Assembly (NCBI GenBank): GCA_965153455.1
Contig: OZ234501.1
Coordinates: forward strand, 930,001-994,000
Reading direction: 5' to 3'
Length of the DNA: 64,000 nucleotides
Origin: Sphagnum compactum
Taxonomy: Eukaryota > Bryophyta > Sphagnopsida > Sphagnales
The notes under the pieces were generated by a model that had not been told where the DNA came from, did no database searches, and saw only the letters and a list, made by a program, of their open reading frames with translations. The position numbers and the translations under genes were made by a program. Positions 12,401-25,341 of this stretch are shown here, piece by piece (the first letter of the stretch is position 1; each line of letters begins with the position of its first letter).

Positions 12401-14392
12401 TCTCACATTTCCAAGATGAAGTTTCAATTGATTTTTGTGTAGAATAATTTAGATATTAAAGTGTTTCCATAACTTTAGAATTCTTTCCAACATGGGGTTC
12501 TCGTCACGGACGGGATTAGATATTCAACCTCTTTTACCATGGATGGATGTATGGATGGATGTTGCTAAAAGTTGGTTCAATGTGGGAGTGGATGAATAGC
12601 CTTTGGAAATATGATCTCTCTTGTCGGTGCATGATCCAAAATTGGGCAGATTGGATGAATGGTCTTTGGAAGGATGAACAGGAGTGGTGGTGCTCGTTGC
12701 TAAAGTGGTATGTATGACCATGGAGGTCAATGCATGAATCACATGGATGATGGGTAGCTATGAATTTGGTCGGCAGTAGAATTAGAGGGAGTAAGGTGCA
12801 AGTTAGGGTTTGGTGAATTGCACATTTGGTGCTATGGTGCCAAGGGGTTCTGTAAGAGGTTCAGCCAAGCAAGTAGTCCCACACATTTGTTTCCTTGAGA
12901 ATCAGGGACTAAGATGTTATAGACATTTCCTTTTGTGCATATGTCTCGTCATCGTCATCGTGCATGATTTCTGATCATCGTCATGTTGCGTTGGGGTTCT
13001 TCGAAAGAGGAGGTCACACGATACAAATAAAATTTGAAAAAGTTGAACTTTAAGGTCTTGGTGCAAGCGTCAATATTCAAGCCCAGCTCTGGCAAACAAT
13101 ACAATAGTGTGTTGGTGTCATTCTCGCCAAAAAGCTTGTAAGTTCACTTGCCAATGTTCTTACACCCAGTATGGGTGCCTTTCTCTTAATACCCCTTTGC
13201 ATAATCTTGCGTTTTGACTAAAAATCAGAACTGTATGAACCATGTACATGTCAATTACTGGTGCACATATGGTGTTGCACTCTCTGATTTGTAGTTAGTC
13301 GATTTACCTACAAGCAAGCAAATTGCTCCCCATGTTTTGTAGCCATGACAACTTCCGTCTGTAGCAACTCTAAGACTTGATCACGTGGACCTTCATTGTG
13401 TTTGCTTTGAGCAACCATACATGATGTTTCAACTTTCAAAATTGGCACTCAGTAGTTGTTATGATTAGATGACTCCTCTTGTAATCAAGCTTGTTGTTGC
13501 TTACGGTTCTAATTATGATGTTATCCCTTGGAGTTCAGGTTTGGAATAGATGATCAACATTGAGGTCAATGTGGTGACAATGGTGTTTGGACAAATTTAT
13601 ACAATGTCATGTGGCAAACAATCAAAAGGGTGAGAGACTTCTTCGCTTGGTAGGTAAGCAGGTAAATATTTGTAGCAAAATGGGAGCTTGATTTGTTTCT
13701 TGGTTAACCTTTTCCAGAATTGGTGGTGGTTTGTAACCTTTGTGTCCTTTCTTACGAACATTTGTGATGTCTATGTGAAGTCCAGTGGTGGTTCTGGCAA
13801 GACATGAACATAAATTGGCATTGCTTATACATGCCTCCAACCTCTTGATTATGCTGACCAAGTACCTTTTCCACAGATCTTTGTTAACTATGAAAGCAAT
13901 TTATACTTTCCCATGGTTTTTTCCCAATTCTAAAGTTTAGGGTATTCACTTTGATAAAAGTTCAATCTTGTTCATGGCTAATTCTTTCATGTATGTTTTT
14001 TAGAGCTTTAATTTTTGGACTCTGGCATTGCTTCTCACACCAAATATTGGAACTCTTCACGTTCGATATGAAAAAGAAAAGCTGAACACAAGCTGGTCGT
14101 CTTCCCCTACATCTAGGCGCCACTTTGGATTGGCTTTAGTGAAAGTAATCTATCTTAGTACATATGATTTGAAGTCATTGTCACTTGATCCTCATCTTAT
14201 AACCAATCACATTCAGATGGTAAAATGAATGTTTGTGTCAACTCATGTCAATGTCCTTCAAATTTTGTGATACAGCCAATCTTTTGGATTTTGAAGGAAA
14301 CAAGGATTTATCCCATCATTGATTACTTGTCACTTCTCTTGTAATTACGCTTACCATTACTTAAGGTTCTAATTAAAAGTGATGGCAAGTAT
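9414..14392. other. AT-rich non-coding stretch
   Basis: I see no supportable gene. Open frames are short and lack motifs. A TATAAAA-containing near-palindrome lies at about 10186-10203 (ccccctttataaaaggggc), but no coding region follows it. A short CATCGT repeat sits near 12945-12965. The right end is the target site of the solo LTR. Confidence 0.5.
10680..11370. repeat. T-rich low-complexity stretch
   Basis: The plus strand is dominated by T with many runs of 6-10, often broken by C. The strand asymmetry lasts about 700 bases. Open frames here are compositional artefacts. Confidence 0.7.
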
Positions 14393-15212
14393 TGTCGCAA
14401 CCCCACTTTGGCCAAGTGTGGGGGTGAATCCCAACACTTGGAAAAGTTGGAGGGTTGGAGTCCTCCGGGACTCCCGAATGTTCAAAGCTCAACAGCAAGG
14501 CCCAAAACACCTCGCCTTGAAGTGTTCTTGGTGTCATTGGAAAGGTCTTGAAACTTAGATATCGAAAATGACCTCGCATTTTCCATTCAGACATCTGCAG
14601 CCCAAGTTATGGGCAAAAGAAGGGCCGGAAGTCAAACTGGTAATTTGACTCCCGACCACTAAAAGTCAGGAATCGACCCTTTTCCGACGTTGCCTTAGGG
14701 AGTGCAAGATGGCGTTGGAAAGATCTCCACAAGGGCTACAACTTTGGTTTAGACCTTGTTGCGATCGGACTACGGAGTTGGGAGTTATGACCGTTCAAAG
14801 TTTTGGGAGTCCCGCCGAGACAGTTTCGGGACTCCATTTCGGGAGTCCCAAGAATTTGTGCCATTTGGATGTAGGCTCCGTGGCGAGCTGTAGAGAATAC
14901 TATAAGGGGGAAGGTGGTGGCTTCCCCCGAGTCCGGGTCGTGGTGAGTCTTGTGTGTCCAAGTGCCCGTGGCAAGTCCCAACACCAAAGGGTGTCCCGAA
15001 TGCTAAACTAACCTCCCGTGGTTGGTTTTTGGATGCAGATTCAAGCTTGATCGTTTAGTCCATCTTCCTAGTCTAATCCCGGGGCTTCCAACTCGACCCT
15101 CTACCCCTTTCTAGAGTTGGAAGTCGGGAGCGTGCCCTTGGGTCCCAACTTTTCGCAACTTCACATTGGTGAACCCTCAAGTGGGTTCACCCCGGGACCA
15201 AGGAGCGCGTCA
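14393..15212 (+). mobile_element. Solo LTR of the chromovirus-related LTR family
   Basis: 820 bp, from TGTCGCAACCCCAC to GGAGCGCGTCA, flanked by the 5-bp duplication AGTAT (14388-14392 and 15213-15217). No internal region is present. It matches the LTRs at 27670, 41504, 47831/55480 and 63376 along its length. It is closest to the one at 63376, with which it shares the gggaccaaggagcgcgtca end. Solo LTRs form by recombination between the two LTRs of a full element, and the perfect duplication fits that. Confidence 0.95.
14900..14907 (+). promoter_or_regulatory. LTR promoter TATA motif
   Basis: CTATAAGG, directly followed by GGGGAAGGTGGTGGCTTCCC, is the best conserved stretch of all LTR copies in the window. 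Equivalents lie near 28167 (+), 41810-41817 (-), 48137-48144 (-) and 63680 (-). It probably marks the U3/R boundary. The flanking GGGGGAAG and CTTCCCCC could pair as a hairpin. Confidence 0.6.
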
Positions 15213-16023
15213 AGTATTGTCTTCCCTCAATAGTGCACAACTGGATTGACTAGAACTTTTTCTTTATGTAACTATAGTATAAAGTGGAAATTTTGTGGAC
15301 AGTATTCAAGGTACATTGTTTCACTTCTGCCTAAAGGAAAGAAATGAGCGGTGGTTCTTCAAAAGCTACAAGTGATTACCCATGATAAGCAACACAATGA
15401 TTGCCCATGGCATTTATGTTTTGACCTGGAGTGATGTTGATCTTGTGATACATGGATCATGCGAAAGAAAGGGTGTTTTGCATTTTTAGCTCACACGAAT
15501 GCCAATAGATGAAATCTTGGCCATGCATGTAAAGATGGATTGATGGTCAGGTGTTACATATCAACCTCAAATCTAACCTCTTTATCAATTTCTCTTGATT
15601 GTATCCAAATTACATGTGATTACATATCTAATGAGAGTTGTTGTGATAGGTTAATTTCATTGTTGCAACTTCACATAACATGATAAGTGGTGGGGGCACA
15701 AGACCTAGTGACATACTCACAACCTCCTTAGAGATATTCCCTTGCCACTAGCATGTTATACTCATTAGGTTGTGGCCGTGATGCCACTTTTTAGAGGTTA
15801 CTAATGCTCAATGTAGATTTGCACTTGGAGCTCTTTTCTGTGCTAGTCAAACCCATAGTTGACAAGGTCTATCCCTCTTGTTTCCCACCCATCCATGAAT
15901 CCTCCTTTTCCTCTTGCCTGATTTGGTTTGTTTCGATTTCTTTTACCCATTTCAACCCATCGTTTTTTTTTGTGATAAAAAAAGATTTATTATCAAGGGC
16001 TGGAAAAACATTATTGGTCAAAA
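15213..16023. other. Unassigned stretch between solo LTR and satellite array
   Basis: No gene or known repeat recognised. Immediately before the array is a poly-A/T-rich segment (15960-15990). Confidence 0.5.
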
Positions 16024-18300
16024 CTAACATTCTTGTTTATAAAACAAAAAAGAGTTTCATAAAGATTTTCCTTTTGGAGTAATCTTTTGATGTTTTTTCA
16101 AACTTTGGATTGACACCTCTGAAGAGTTGTATGGCCTTGTAGACCTTTTGATCAATCCTGATCAAGGTTTGTGTGGGTCAATTGACCTTCAAGAGGTGTC
16201 CACCCTCAATGTAAAAAAAACACATCATTGTGCAGCCTTCTTGGTTTTTTCACAACTAACATTTTTGTTTATAAAACAAAGGAGACTTTCATAACAATTT
16301 TCCTTTTGGAATAATCTTTTGATGTTTTTAAAAACTGTGGATTGACACCTCTTGAATAGTTGTATGGCCTTATAGACCTTCTAATCAATCACGATCAAGG
16401 TCTGTGCAAGTCAATTGACCTTCAAAAGGTGTCCACCCTCAACGTAAAAAAATACATCTCGCACAACCTTCTTGGTTTTTTCACAACTAACATTCTTGTT
16501 TATGAAGCAAAGGAGAGTTTCATAGCGATTTTCCTTATGGTGTTATTTTTTGATGTTTTTTAAAACTATGGATTAACACTTCGTGAGGAGTTATATGGCC
16601 TTACTGACCTTTTGATCAATCCCGATCTATATTTGTGCAAGTCAATTGACCTTCAAGAGGTTTCCACCTTCAATGTAAAAAATACATCGCCCTATAACCT
16701 TCTTGGTTTTTTCAGAGTTAGCATTCTTGTTTATAAAAAAAAGGAGAGTTTCATAACAATTTTCCTTCTGGAGTAATCTTTTGATGTTTTTTAAAATTGT
16801 GGATTAACACTTTTTGAGGAGTTGTACGGCCTTACTGACCTTCTAATCAATCCTAATCAAGGTTTGTGCAAATCAATTGACCTTCAAAAGGTGTCCACCT
16901 TCAATGTAAAAAAACACATCATCGTGTAGCCTTCTTGATTTTTTTCACAACTAGCATCCTTGTTTATAAAACAAATGAGAGTTTCATAACAATTTTCCTT
17001 CTAGAGTAATCTTTTGATGTTTTTAAAAATTGTGGATTGACACCTATTGAGGAGTTATATGTCTTTGCTGACCTTTTGATCAATCTTGATCAAGGTCTAT
17101 GTGAGTCAATTGACCTTCAAGAGGTGTCCACCCTCAATGTAGAAAAACACATTGCCATGTAGCCTTTTTGGTTTTTCACAATTGACATTCTTGTTTATAA
17201 AACAAAGGAGAGTTTCATAACGAATTTCTTTTTGGAATAATCTTTTGCTGTTTTTAAAAACTGTGGATTAACACCTTTTGAGGAGTTGTATGGCCTTAAT
17301 GACCTTCTAATCAATCTTAATCAAGGTTTGTGTGAATCAATTGACCTTCAAAAGGTGTCCACCGTCAATGTTAAAAAACACATCGTCGTGCAACCTTCTT
17401 AGTTTTTTCACAACTAGCATCTTTGTTTATAAAACAAAGGTGAGTTTCATAACAATTTTCCTTCTGGAATAATCTTTTGATGTTTTTAAAAATTGTGGAT
17501 TGACACCTCTTAAGGAGGCCTTACTAACCTTTTGATCAATCTTGATCAAGGTCTGTATGAGTCGATTGACTTTCAAAAGGTGTCCACCCTCAATGTGAAA
17601 AAACACATTATCGTGCAGCCTTCTTGATTTTTTCACAAATAGCATTCCTGTTTATAAAACATAGGAGAGTTTCATAACAATTTCCTTCTAGAGTAATCTT
17701 TTGATGTTTTTAAAAACTATGGATTAACACCTATTGAAGAGTTATATGGCTTTACTGACCTTCTGATCAATCTCGATCAAGGTCTGTGCGAGTCAATTGA
17801 CCTTCAAGAGGTGTCCACCTTCAATGTAGAAAAACACATCGTCGTGTAGCCTTCTTGGTTTTTTCACAACTAACATTTTTGTTTATAAAATAAAGGAGAG
17901 TTTCATAACAATTTTCCTTCTGGAGTAATCTTTTGATGTTTTAAAAAACTCTGGATTGACACCTCTTGAGGAGCTCTATGGCCTTACTGACCTTCTGATC
18001 AATCCTGATCAAAGTTTGTGTGAGTCAATTGACCTTAAAGAGGCGTCCACCCTCAATGTATAAAAATACATTGCCATAAAACCTTATTGGTTTTTTCACA
18101 ACTAACATTATTGCTTATTAAAAAGAAAGGAAAGTTCCATAGCAATTTTCCTTTTGCAATAATCTTTTAATGGTTTTTTAAAATTGTGGGTTGACACCTT
18201 TCAATGAGTCGTATGGCCTTACAGGCCTTTTGATTGATCATGATGATGGTTTATATGAATCAATCAACATTCATCATGTGTCTGTTCACCTTTAATCAAA
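16024..18300. repeat. Tandem array, about ten units of 231 bp
   Basis: Units begin with variants of CTAACATTCTTGTTTATAAA at 16024, 16256, 16487, 16717, 16951, 17182, 17414, 17639, 17870 and 18102, giving spacings of 225-234. Each unit contains ttgatgtttttaaaaa, a near-palindrome around tgatcaatc...gatcaagg, then gtcaattgaccttcaa and ggtgtccaccctcaatgt. Units differ by scattered substitutions, and the last decays after about 180 bases. Weak reading frames across it are by-products. Confidence 0.95.
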
Positions 18301-21300
18301 GAATATGTGGGTGAAGGAATGGGGATAGGGTTCACTATAACCAAACATGAACTGATGACTACATTTTCCAATGGACGAATGCATCAGTATGGATTCTACA
18401 ACAATAGTAAGCACTAAAATCTCTGATGTTGTTCATGTATTTATGATGAACATAAATCCTAAAGTTATCTAACCTTTTCTTATGACCTTCCAATTCCACT
18501 CCCATCTTCAACACAACATTTCCACATGGCAAGGGGTGAGTTAAGGTGCCATGTGGGATGAACACCTTACTAATCTCCCTGTTGCCTTCTCTAGAAAATA
18601 ACCACACAAATCATAATGTCATTTTAGTTTTTGGGTGTGCATATTTGACTATACAATTCAGCTTCCATTGGTGATTGATTAATTTCTCCATAACACCTCT
18701 CTATGGGGGCTTCTTTCAACCATGTGGCACATATACCTTTTCACAAAAGGATGGTCACCAAAGTCGACTCCCATTGTGTTGTTGTGTGGCCATTGCCAAC
18801 AACGGCTATAATATGTTAGATTGTTTATAGTGCATTAAACATCTTTGGTAGAGGTTATTAGAAATTCCGTTTTTTGAGTTGTTGCTAAAGTCCCGATTGG
18901 AACTTTTCAAGCGTTTCATTTCACACTTCCACTAATGTGATTTGAAGCGACGATGCAAAGAGAAAGTTCAATTGATGATTAGGCGTTTTGACCCACTCAA
19001 ATTTTGTAGTCTTCTTGTAATTGTTGTCTCAAGAAATAGGTGTCTCCTCCACATAAATTAGAGAGAGGGCATTTCCCACATTACAAAAGTGAAAGACATA
19101 TTATCAAGTTAACCATATGATTAATGGTTTCAGCTACCTCATTCTAAATAAATTATATGTTTGTGCAAGATAAATAGGTAAAATTCAAAAGGCTTTTATT
19201 CATGATTACCATATTATATATCTAGGCTTGTTAGGATGCAATTGTCTTTTTAAACCTCCAAATTCTCTTGTATTTGAGGGAATGCTAAAGGTCTTGCCAT
19301 CCTTGATCTTTGCAAGTTTAAAACCATAAAACATGTGTACTTGCATGTTTCTTGTTGCATTTTGCAATATTTGTGTTTGACTAAAAGTTATTCATATGTG
19401 TCTTAGTTATGTGTCAAAAGTGTGCAAATGGCATATCGATATATGGTCCATCTCTGTGTAAGTTCCATGTCAAACATGTGTAACATGGCTTATCAACACA
19501 CATAGTTTAGGATCTATGCCCTAACAACCTATAATTTACCCATAAATTCAAGTTAATTCCCAACTAGTTGATGGCAAGATACCATCAATCCTCGTCATTG
19601 ATCCACATTACTCACCTTTCGCTTCAGGACTCCTAGTGCAAGGAAGGTTTTGTTTGGAAGTAAGACTTGTTATTTGAATTAGAGCTTCCACATTTGGCCA
19701 GGCTTTGCGCCTATAGATGTTGTCACAATAATTGGCTGCACCCTACATAAATTGACTTTTGAAAAAATTGTTCATTTTGTTTTTCAAAGGTTTGGGGTAG
19801 AGCAAATTCATCCACTTTCTGAATAACTACCCTTGTAATGTTTCAAAGCCTTGTTGTTAAATTGACTGAAGAGAAAAGGTGAAATACATGTACTAAATTA
19901 AACGCCAATGCACAAGGGAAATTGCAAGAACAAATATTAATTCATTTGAGTTATGTAAAGTGTGAGGATCATGAATCTGACAAAAAGAAAAATATCACAT
20001 TTTTTGAGATGAACAACAATACGAAGGGAGTTCAATGGCATCAGCCGAACCATAGATTCGTTGTAACCAAAAAAGAGAGAGTACACAAAACATCTGCTTC
20101 TCACATAACCCTAATCTTGTTGTAAGGTCAGTAATTCATCTCCTGTCAAGCAGGCAACATTACAGTAATTTGATTTTGGGGTCCTCCAGCTTCTAATCCT
20201 CATTTATAGGACAATCTCTACAAAGATGCACACCCATCAACCTATCCTAAATTTGCTATAGTAGTAGTAGTTTTTAGTTGCTACAGGCAGCAACGACATT
20301 TTTGTATTATGAACACAAAATGTTAGTAGGGTTTGGCTTGAAGTTAGAGCTCTCAATGTTCATTCGGTTTGTGATGAGTTGCTAATTCCCCTCTTCCCCC
20401 TCTACATGGATCAATGCACATAAATGCTTGTGTTATAGTTTAACACAGATTAATTTCTGGATACTACTCAACAACCAAACTAGGTATGCCAAGTTGGTTT
20501 GCAACTACTCAAGAAGAAGACAAAATTCTATGAGAAGTATGGATCTATGAATATTAGTTGTGATATCTTCCATCCTATTTCTCTCACACACACATTTTGC
20601 CTAGTCCCAAGGATACCCACAAAGAGGTTTTTGGCTCCCACTCAAGTGTTATGATCTACCCACTAACTAATCCAAGTAAAGTCTTCCCAAACCCCTACAG
20701 ATGCAGTTTTCTATATGCCCCTAATTCTACAACTCAAACCACCTTTAGGCGTCATCAGCCTTCAACATCAACCCTTGATCAATCCTAGTTCTAACCAGAA
20801 CACAGAGCTGACCATCATATAGTTACTGGCGTAGCGGAGGAAAACACATCAACTATCTATCCTGTAAGCTCTTTCTTACCACCAAAAACTTGCTCCTTAT
20901 GCCTGGCAACTTGCCTTTTTTTCCTTTGAATCTCGTCTCTTATCCTCGTCCAACCTCCTGCTCTTCTCATCTTCCTTGCACCCATGAATCTTGTTTGGCC
21001 ATCCATCTTCAACTGCCACCCTATCTCACATAACACACAAGCAACAAACCTTCCAACTCACATCCACTAATAAACAATGAAAAGATAAACCTCGTCGCCT
21101 GCATGAAGAAAGTTGACAACAGTTCAACACCTAAACCCTAAAACGAATATAGTGTTCAACACCTAAACCCTAAAACGAATATAATGTTCACACTATAGAA
21201 ACATAAAAGACTCCCTAACCGGAGACTCCTTGTCCGGTCACATCGTCATCAAACTAAACCCAAAAAATTGTGTAGCCAAATTATTGGGTAAGGTTCATTA

Positions 21301-21449
21301 AACCTAGGATGAAATTAGAATCTTAACCCCAAATGATGCAAATGGAGAGGAAAATCCAAGAAAAAAATTTCATCTGTCAGAGAGAAAGAACAGATGTGTT
21401 TATCTGTACCTTGAGGTTCCCATCTTTTGCATAAATTGTTCTGTAGTAG
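18301..21449. other. Unassigned stretch, possibly left end of the gypsy element
   Basis: No gene recognised. It should contain the 3' LTR of the gypsy element to its right, but I could not match it to the short 5' LTR piece at 26770-26849. A 32-bp unit (gttcaacacctaaaccctaa...) is duplicated in tandem at 21122-21186. Confidence 0.45.
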
Positions 21450-22140
21450 TTTTTGCATTAGCAAGTGTCATCAACCACAACAATTAGGGAATGTAAGTAG
21501 TTATCAACCCTAAGGTGTGGTGTGCGCCTAATCAATATCATAAAAGGGGAAAATTTAGTGCTGGCCTAAATTCCGCATCTGTATCCAAACATAACCTTCG
21601 CCAGTTGCTCATCCCAATAGTTGGCATTTTCGGGCATTCCAAATTGTACCATTATGCCATGCTTAATAGTCTTGATTAGACGCTCAACCATCCCATTGCA
21701 CTGTGGCCATTGAGGTGTTGTATGTTGATGGTGAATCCCATAATCCTTACACATGACATCAAACTCTGCTGCCCACTCTCCTCCATTATCAGTCAATACA
21801 AACTTGGGAACCCCATATTTGTAGATTATGTCATCTTCCTGGAACCTAGCTGCAGTTTTAGCACCTTGATCAGTAACCACTTTTGCCTCGCACCACTTAA
21901 AGTAATGGTTGACGGCCACCAGAATATACTTGTTTCTTGACTTGGTTCAGGCAATGGTCTTGCAGTGTCCATAACAATTCTATAAAACGGATCACAAATA
22001 GGTATACTCTTCAACTCTTCATCTTCAGGGCGTATACTTCCCATCTTTCTCACCATCTGGCATTGTTGGCATATCTTTACAACAATCCTCACATCCTCTG
22101 TCCTATTATGTTAGAAGTATCTTCTATAGATTTCAGTTAA
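21450..22140 (-). pseudogene. Gypsy integrase fragment
   Basis: Retroviral-type integrase core. The first part has a CQQCQMVRK zinc-domain remnant. The central part has VLTDNGGEW and the QCNGMVERLIKT block around the catalytic glutamate. It ends in a family-typical ASTKFSPFMIL run after a premature stop at about 21563-21568. A frame change occurs near 21900. Presumably non-functional. Confidence 0.85.
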
Positions 22141-22523
22141 TGTCCTTTCTTCTCTGAAATGCCCTAGGTCCTTATGCATCTGGATTACTAATCCCATGTA
22201 GTCTTCTGGCCTTGGCACAAACAACCCTGTGAAATAAAGTGATTGATCCTGCTAGTGATAGTTCAATATCCTTTTCCTTGCTCTTTTACATTCCTCAGGA
22301 TCAACAGTGTTTGGTATTGTTCCCTCTTGCAATAAATTAATGCAAATTACATCCTTCCATATATCACTGTTTTTTGTGTCTGTCCAACACTTATCCTCAT
22401 CATCCGAATTTGTAAAAATCAAGTCATGTTCACCAGATTCAAATAGTTCTTGGGCTGCCAATACTAACTCCAATTGCTACTGTTTATCATAATAATGAGG
22501 TCTCCTTCGCTTCATCGCTAGTC

Positions 22524-24091
22524 TTACATCATTGTCTTGTAGAATCCCACCCCTTTTTGTATCTTCTGCCTCATGTGGAACAAGTTCCTTGTGCTGGTCT
22601 TCTTCTGATACAACATCAACCATATAGAGTAATGGCTTCTGGCATAACGCCAGTGGTTGATGCCAAAACAACATTCATGATGTTGTAAAAGCCCCTTGTC
22701 CTTTCTCCTAAAACCAAGCCATTCTGCTTCTTTGCCAGTTCGAACATTGAGAATCTCCCTTGCTTCCTCATGTGTGTCCGTTTGTATATTTCCAATATCT
22801 TGGACTTCTTCACTGAAGTCATCATCATCCGTGGTTAGTCCAATTGGATTCCTACTCAAAGCATCAACATTCGTATGTTTGAGCCTTGGTCGGTGTACTA
22901 TCTTGAAACTAAAATCATGCAACATGTCAATCCACCTGCCTCTCCTGCCATGTGCATTTGACACAGTTGCTAACCATTCAAGTGGTTTACGATATGTTTG
23001 CAAAATGAAATGATTCTTGTGCAAGTACTGCCTAAAATACATGATGCTCCATATTAGTGTGTAGCATTCCCCTTCCATGGGGTGGAATTTTCTTTATGCT
23101 TCTATCAAATTCTTACTGGCATAGGCCACCACCTTCTCAAATTTGCCCTCCTTCTATGACAATATAGCTCCAACACCTTTGGGTGACCAGTCAACATCCA
23201 GACAAAAAGGTCCTTTGAAATCAGGCCGTATGAGTACATGCGCATCAACCAGTGCTGCCTTTAGCGCCTAGAATGCCTGTTGACAGCCCACATCCCACAC
23301 AAAGTCAACATCTCTTTTGGTCAACTCAAATAGTGGAGCCGTTAGTCGTGAATAGCCTCAGACATAATTTCGGTAATACCCTGTCAGACCTAAGAACGAC
23401 CTGACATTTTTGACCATCTTTGAATCTGGAAAATGTAGAACTGCTTTAATTTGCCAGGATTTGGCCTGGTGCCTTCCTTACTAACCACATGGCCCAGAAA
23501 TGTAATACTCTTTGTAGCAAAACAACATTTGTTTGGGTTCAATTTTAGGTTTACTTCCCTGAGTTTGCAAAACACTACATCCAAATGTTGAAGATGTTCC
23601 TCCCAACTTTCGCTGTGCACATTGAGATCATCGACAAATACCTTCAGGAATTTGCTTCCCAAGTCCTTAAAAACCTCTGACATAGTTTTAGTAAGAGTAC
23701 CGGTTGCATTCTTAAGATCGAATGGCATGACTGTCCAATCATACAATCTAGTTTTAGTGATTAGTGTTGTCTTCTTCATATCTTCTGGAGCCATTTGAAT
23801 TTGCCAAAAACCATACTGCAAATCTAATGTAATAAACCAGGATGATTTGCCTAGTTGGTTAATCACATAATCTACAAGTGGCATTGGGAATGAATCTTGA
23901 CAAGTCTGTGAGTTGAGTGGTCGATAGTCTCCACAGAAACGCCTACTCCCATCCTTCTTCATTGGTAAAGTGACATGACATGCATACTCAAGTTGTTGGG
24001 CTTCATTTTGCCCAAATCCACCAGGACATCTATTTGTCTTTTCACTTCCACCTCCTCCCAGTAGGATAATCGACCAAGGGATACTTTGCAA
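22524..24091 (-). pseudogene. Gypsy reverse transcriptase and RNase H
   Basis: RT: HVTLPMKKDGSRRFCGDYR, then LDLQYGFWQIQMAPED, then VFVDDLNVHS carrying the catalytic DD, then FLGHVVSKEG. The RNase H part contains YFRQYLHKNHFILQ and KPLEWL; the aspartate normally found in the TDHKPL motif is tyrosine (QTYRKPL). Downstream is the IVHRPRLKHTNVDALSRNP tail. Stops and shifts separate the two halves between about 23080 and 23390. Confidence 0.88.
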
Positions 24092-24679
24092 GGAGGAGAC
24101 CCTTGCGTATCACAAAATGCTCTCCGATAGTGCAACAACCCAACTCACCCTTGTTCCAAGCAAAAACAACTTGTTAATCTAAAACCTTCCAAAGCTATTG
24201 TTGCTTCTTTTTATCCAAGTCAGTGTCAACCCTAATTCGCTAACAAATCTCCCGCTATCTCGTGCTCATCTCATCATGATTAGATGATGTTAGCTGTTTA
24301 GTGGAGCTGTGGTCAAGGTTACTACCTTCTGTTTGGTCAACTTGTAGTAATACTGGAACTTCTGCATAGTGCGTGGATTCATACATGGACTGTCTACTTT
24401 GCTCTGCATCAGACACCCACCTCAACCAATTTGCATAATCATTCACATGTGTTATTTCTTCTTCCATCAACTCGTCAACCTGCTCCTGTAGTATCTGTTG
24501 TGGTCCTTCTGACCTCACCAGATCCTCAAGCTCAGTATTCCTGAACTCATTTTCATCATCAATTTGTTCAAATTGATGAGGCTCCCCATCATAATGCTCA
24601 CTACTATCAGCGCCAGTATCCGAATCTGATGCAAATGCATCTTCACCTTTGGTTCTGACAAGACATCCTGATTTGGTAT

Positions 24680-25219
24680 CTAATTAGTTATGTTAGAATC
24701 ATCACTGATATGTGTGTTCTTTAAGATAGAAGTAGCCTCCCGCATTAGAGTTTCTGAGTTCATCCTTTGTAACAAATTTACCATAGTTAATGGCAATACT
24801 TCCACATTGGCCCCTGGACCATGCCTTACTTGGATTAGGCCTTGTTCCACATCCATAATTGCACCAATCTTTATAAGAAAATCCAAGCTAAGTAATACAT
24901 CATAACTATCCATATCAACTACCATGAAGGTCATAGTGCACTGCACTCCTCCAACCTCCACTGGTACTTCGTCAATTCTACCGAAGGCCTGTGTGACAAC
25001 TCCGGACGTTGTTTTATAAGTTTTAGATCCAACAACCAGATGCATTATGCCCAATTCTCTAACGACTGTGGCAACCATAACAGACATGGAGGCTCTAGTA
25101 TCCACTGGTCTTTCAACAACATAGTTGTTGATTTCCACAAACAAATGCAGAGTCTTGCTTCGATGTGTTTTGTTGATGTAGATCTTTCTTAGTGTTGGAA
25201 CTGCAAAAACCATGGACAC
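24680..25219 (-). pseudogene. Gypsy aspartic protease region
   Basis: A 179-codon open stretch of retropepsin type with a central YDVLLSLDFL block. The active site reads VDTRASMSVM where the family has DTGAS, so the active-site glycine is arginine and activity is unlikely. It lies between the zinc-knuckle region and RT, as expected. Confidence 0.8.
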
Positions 25220-25341
25220 TTAATTTTCAGTTGCCTCTAAATCCTTCTTTCGCTTAGCCAACCTTACTAGATTCTCAAGTTGTTCCAGTTCCCCTGGAAC
25301 CATCAGAATGGTTTCCGTAGGTGAGAGGGAAATCTTTCCTT

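Noticed and set aside
13622-13861. 79-codon minus frame
   Set aside because: No recognised motif, no splice context, and isolated in non-coding DNA.
16024-18300. CRISPR array
   Set aside because: The whole 231-bp unit repeats; there are no short repeats with unique spacers, and this is plant nuclear DNA.
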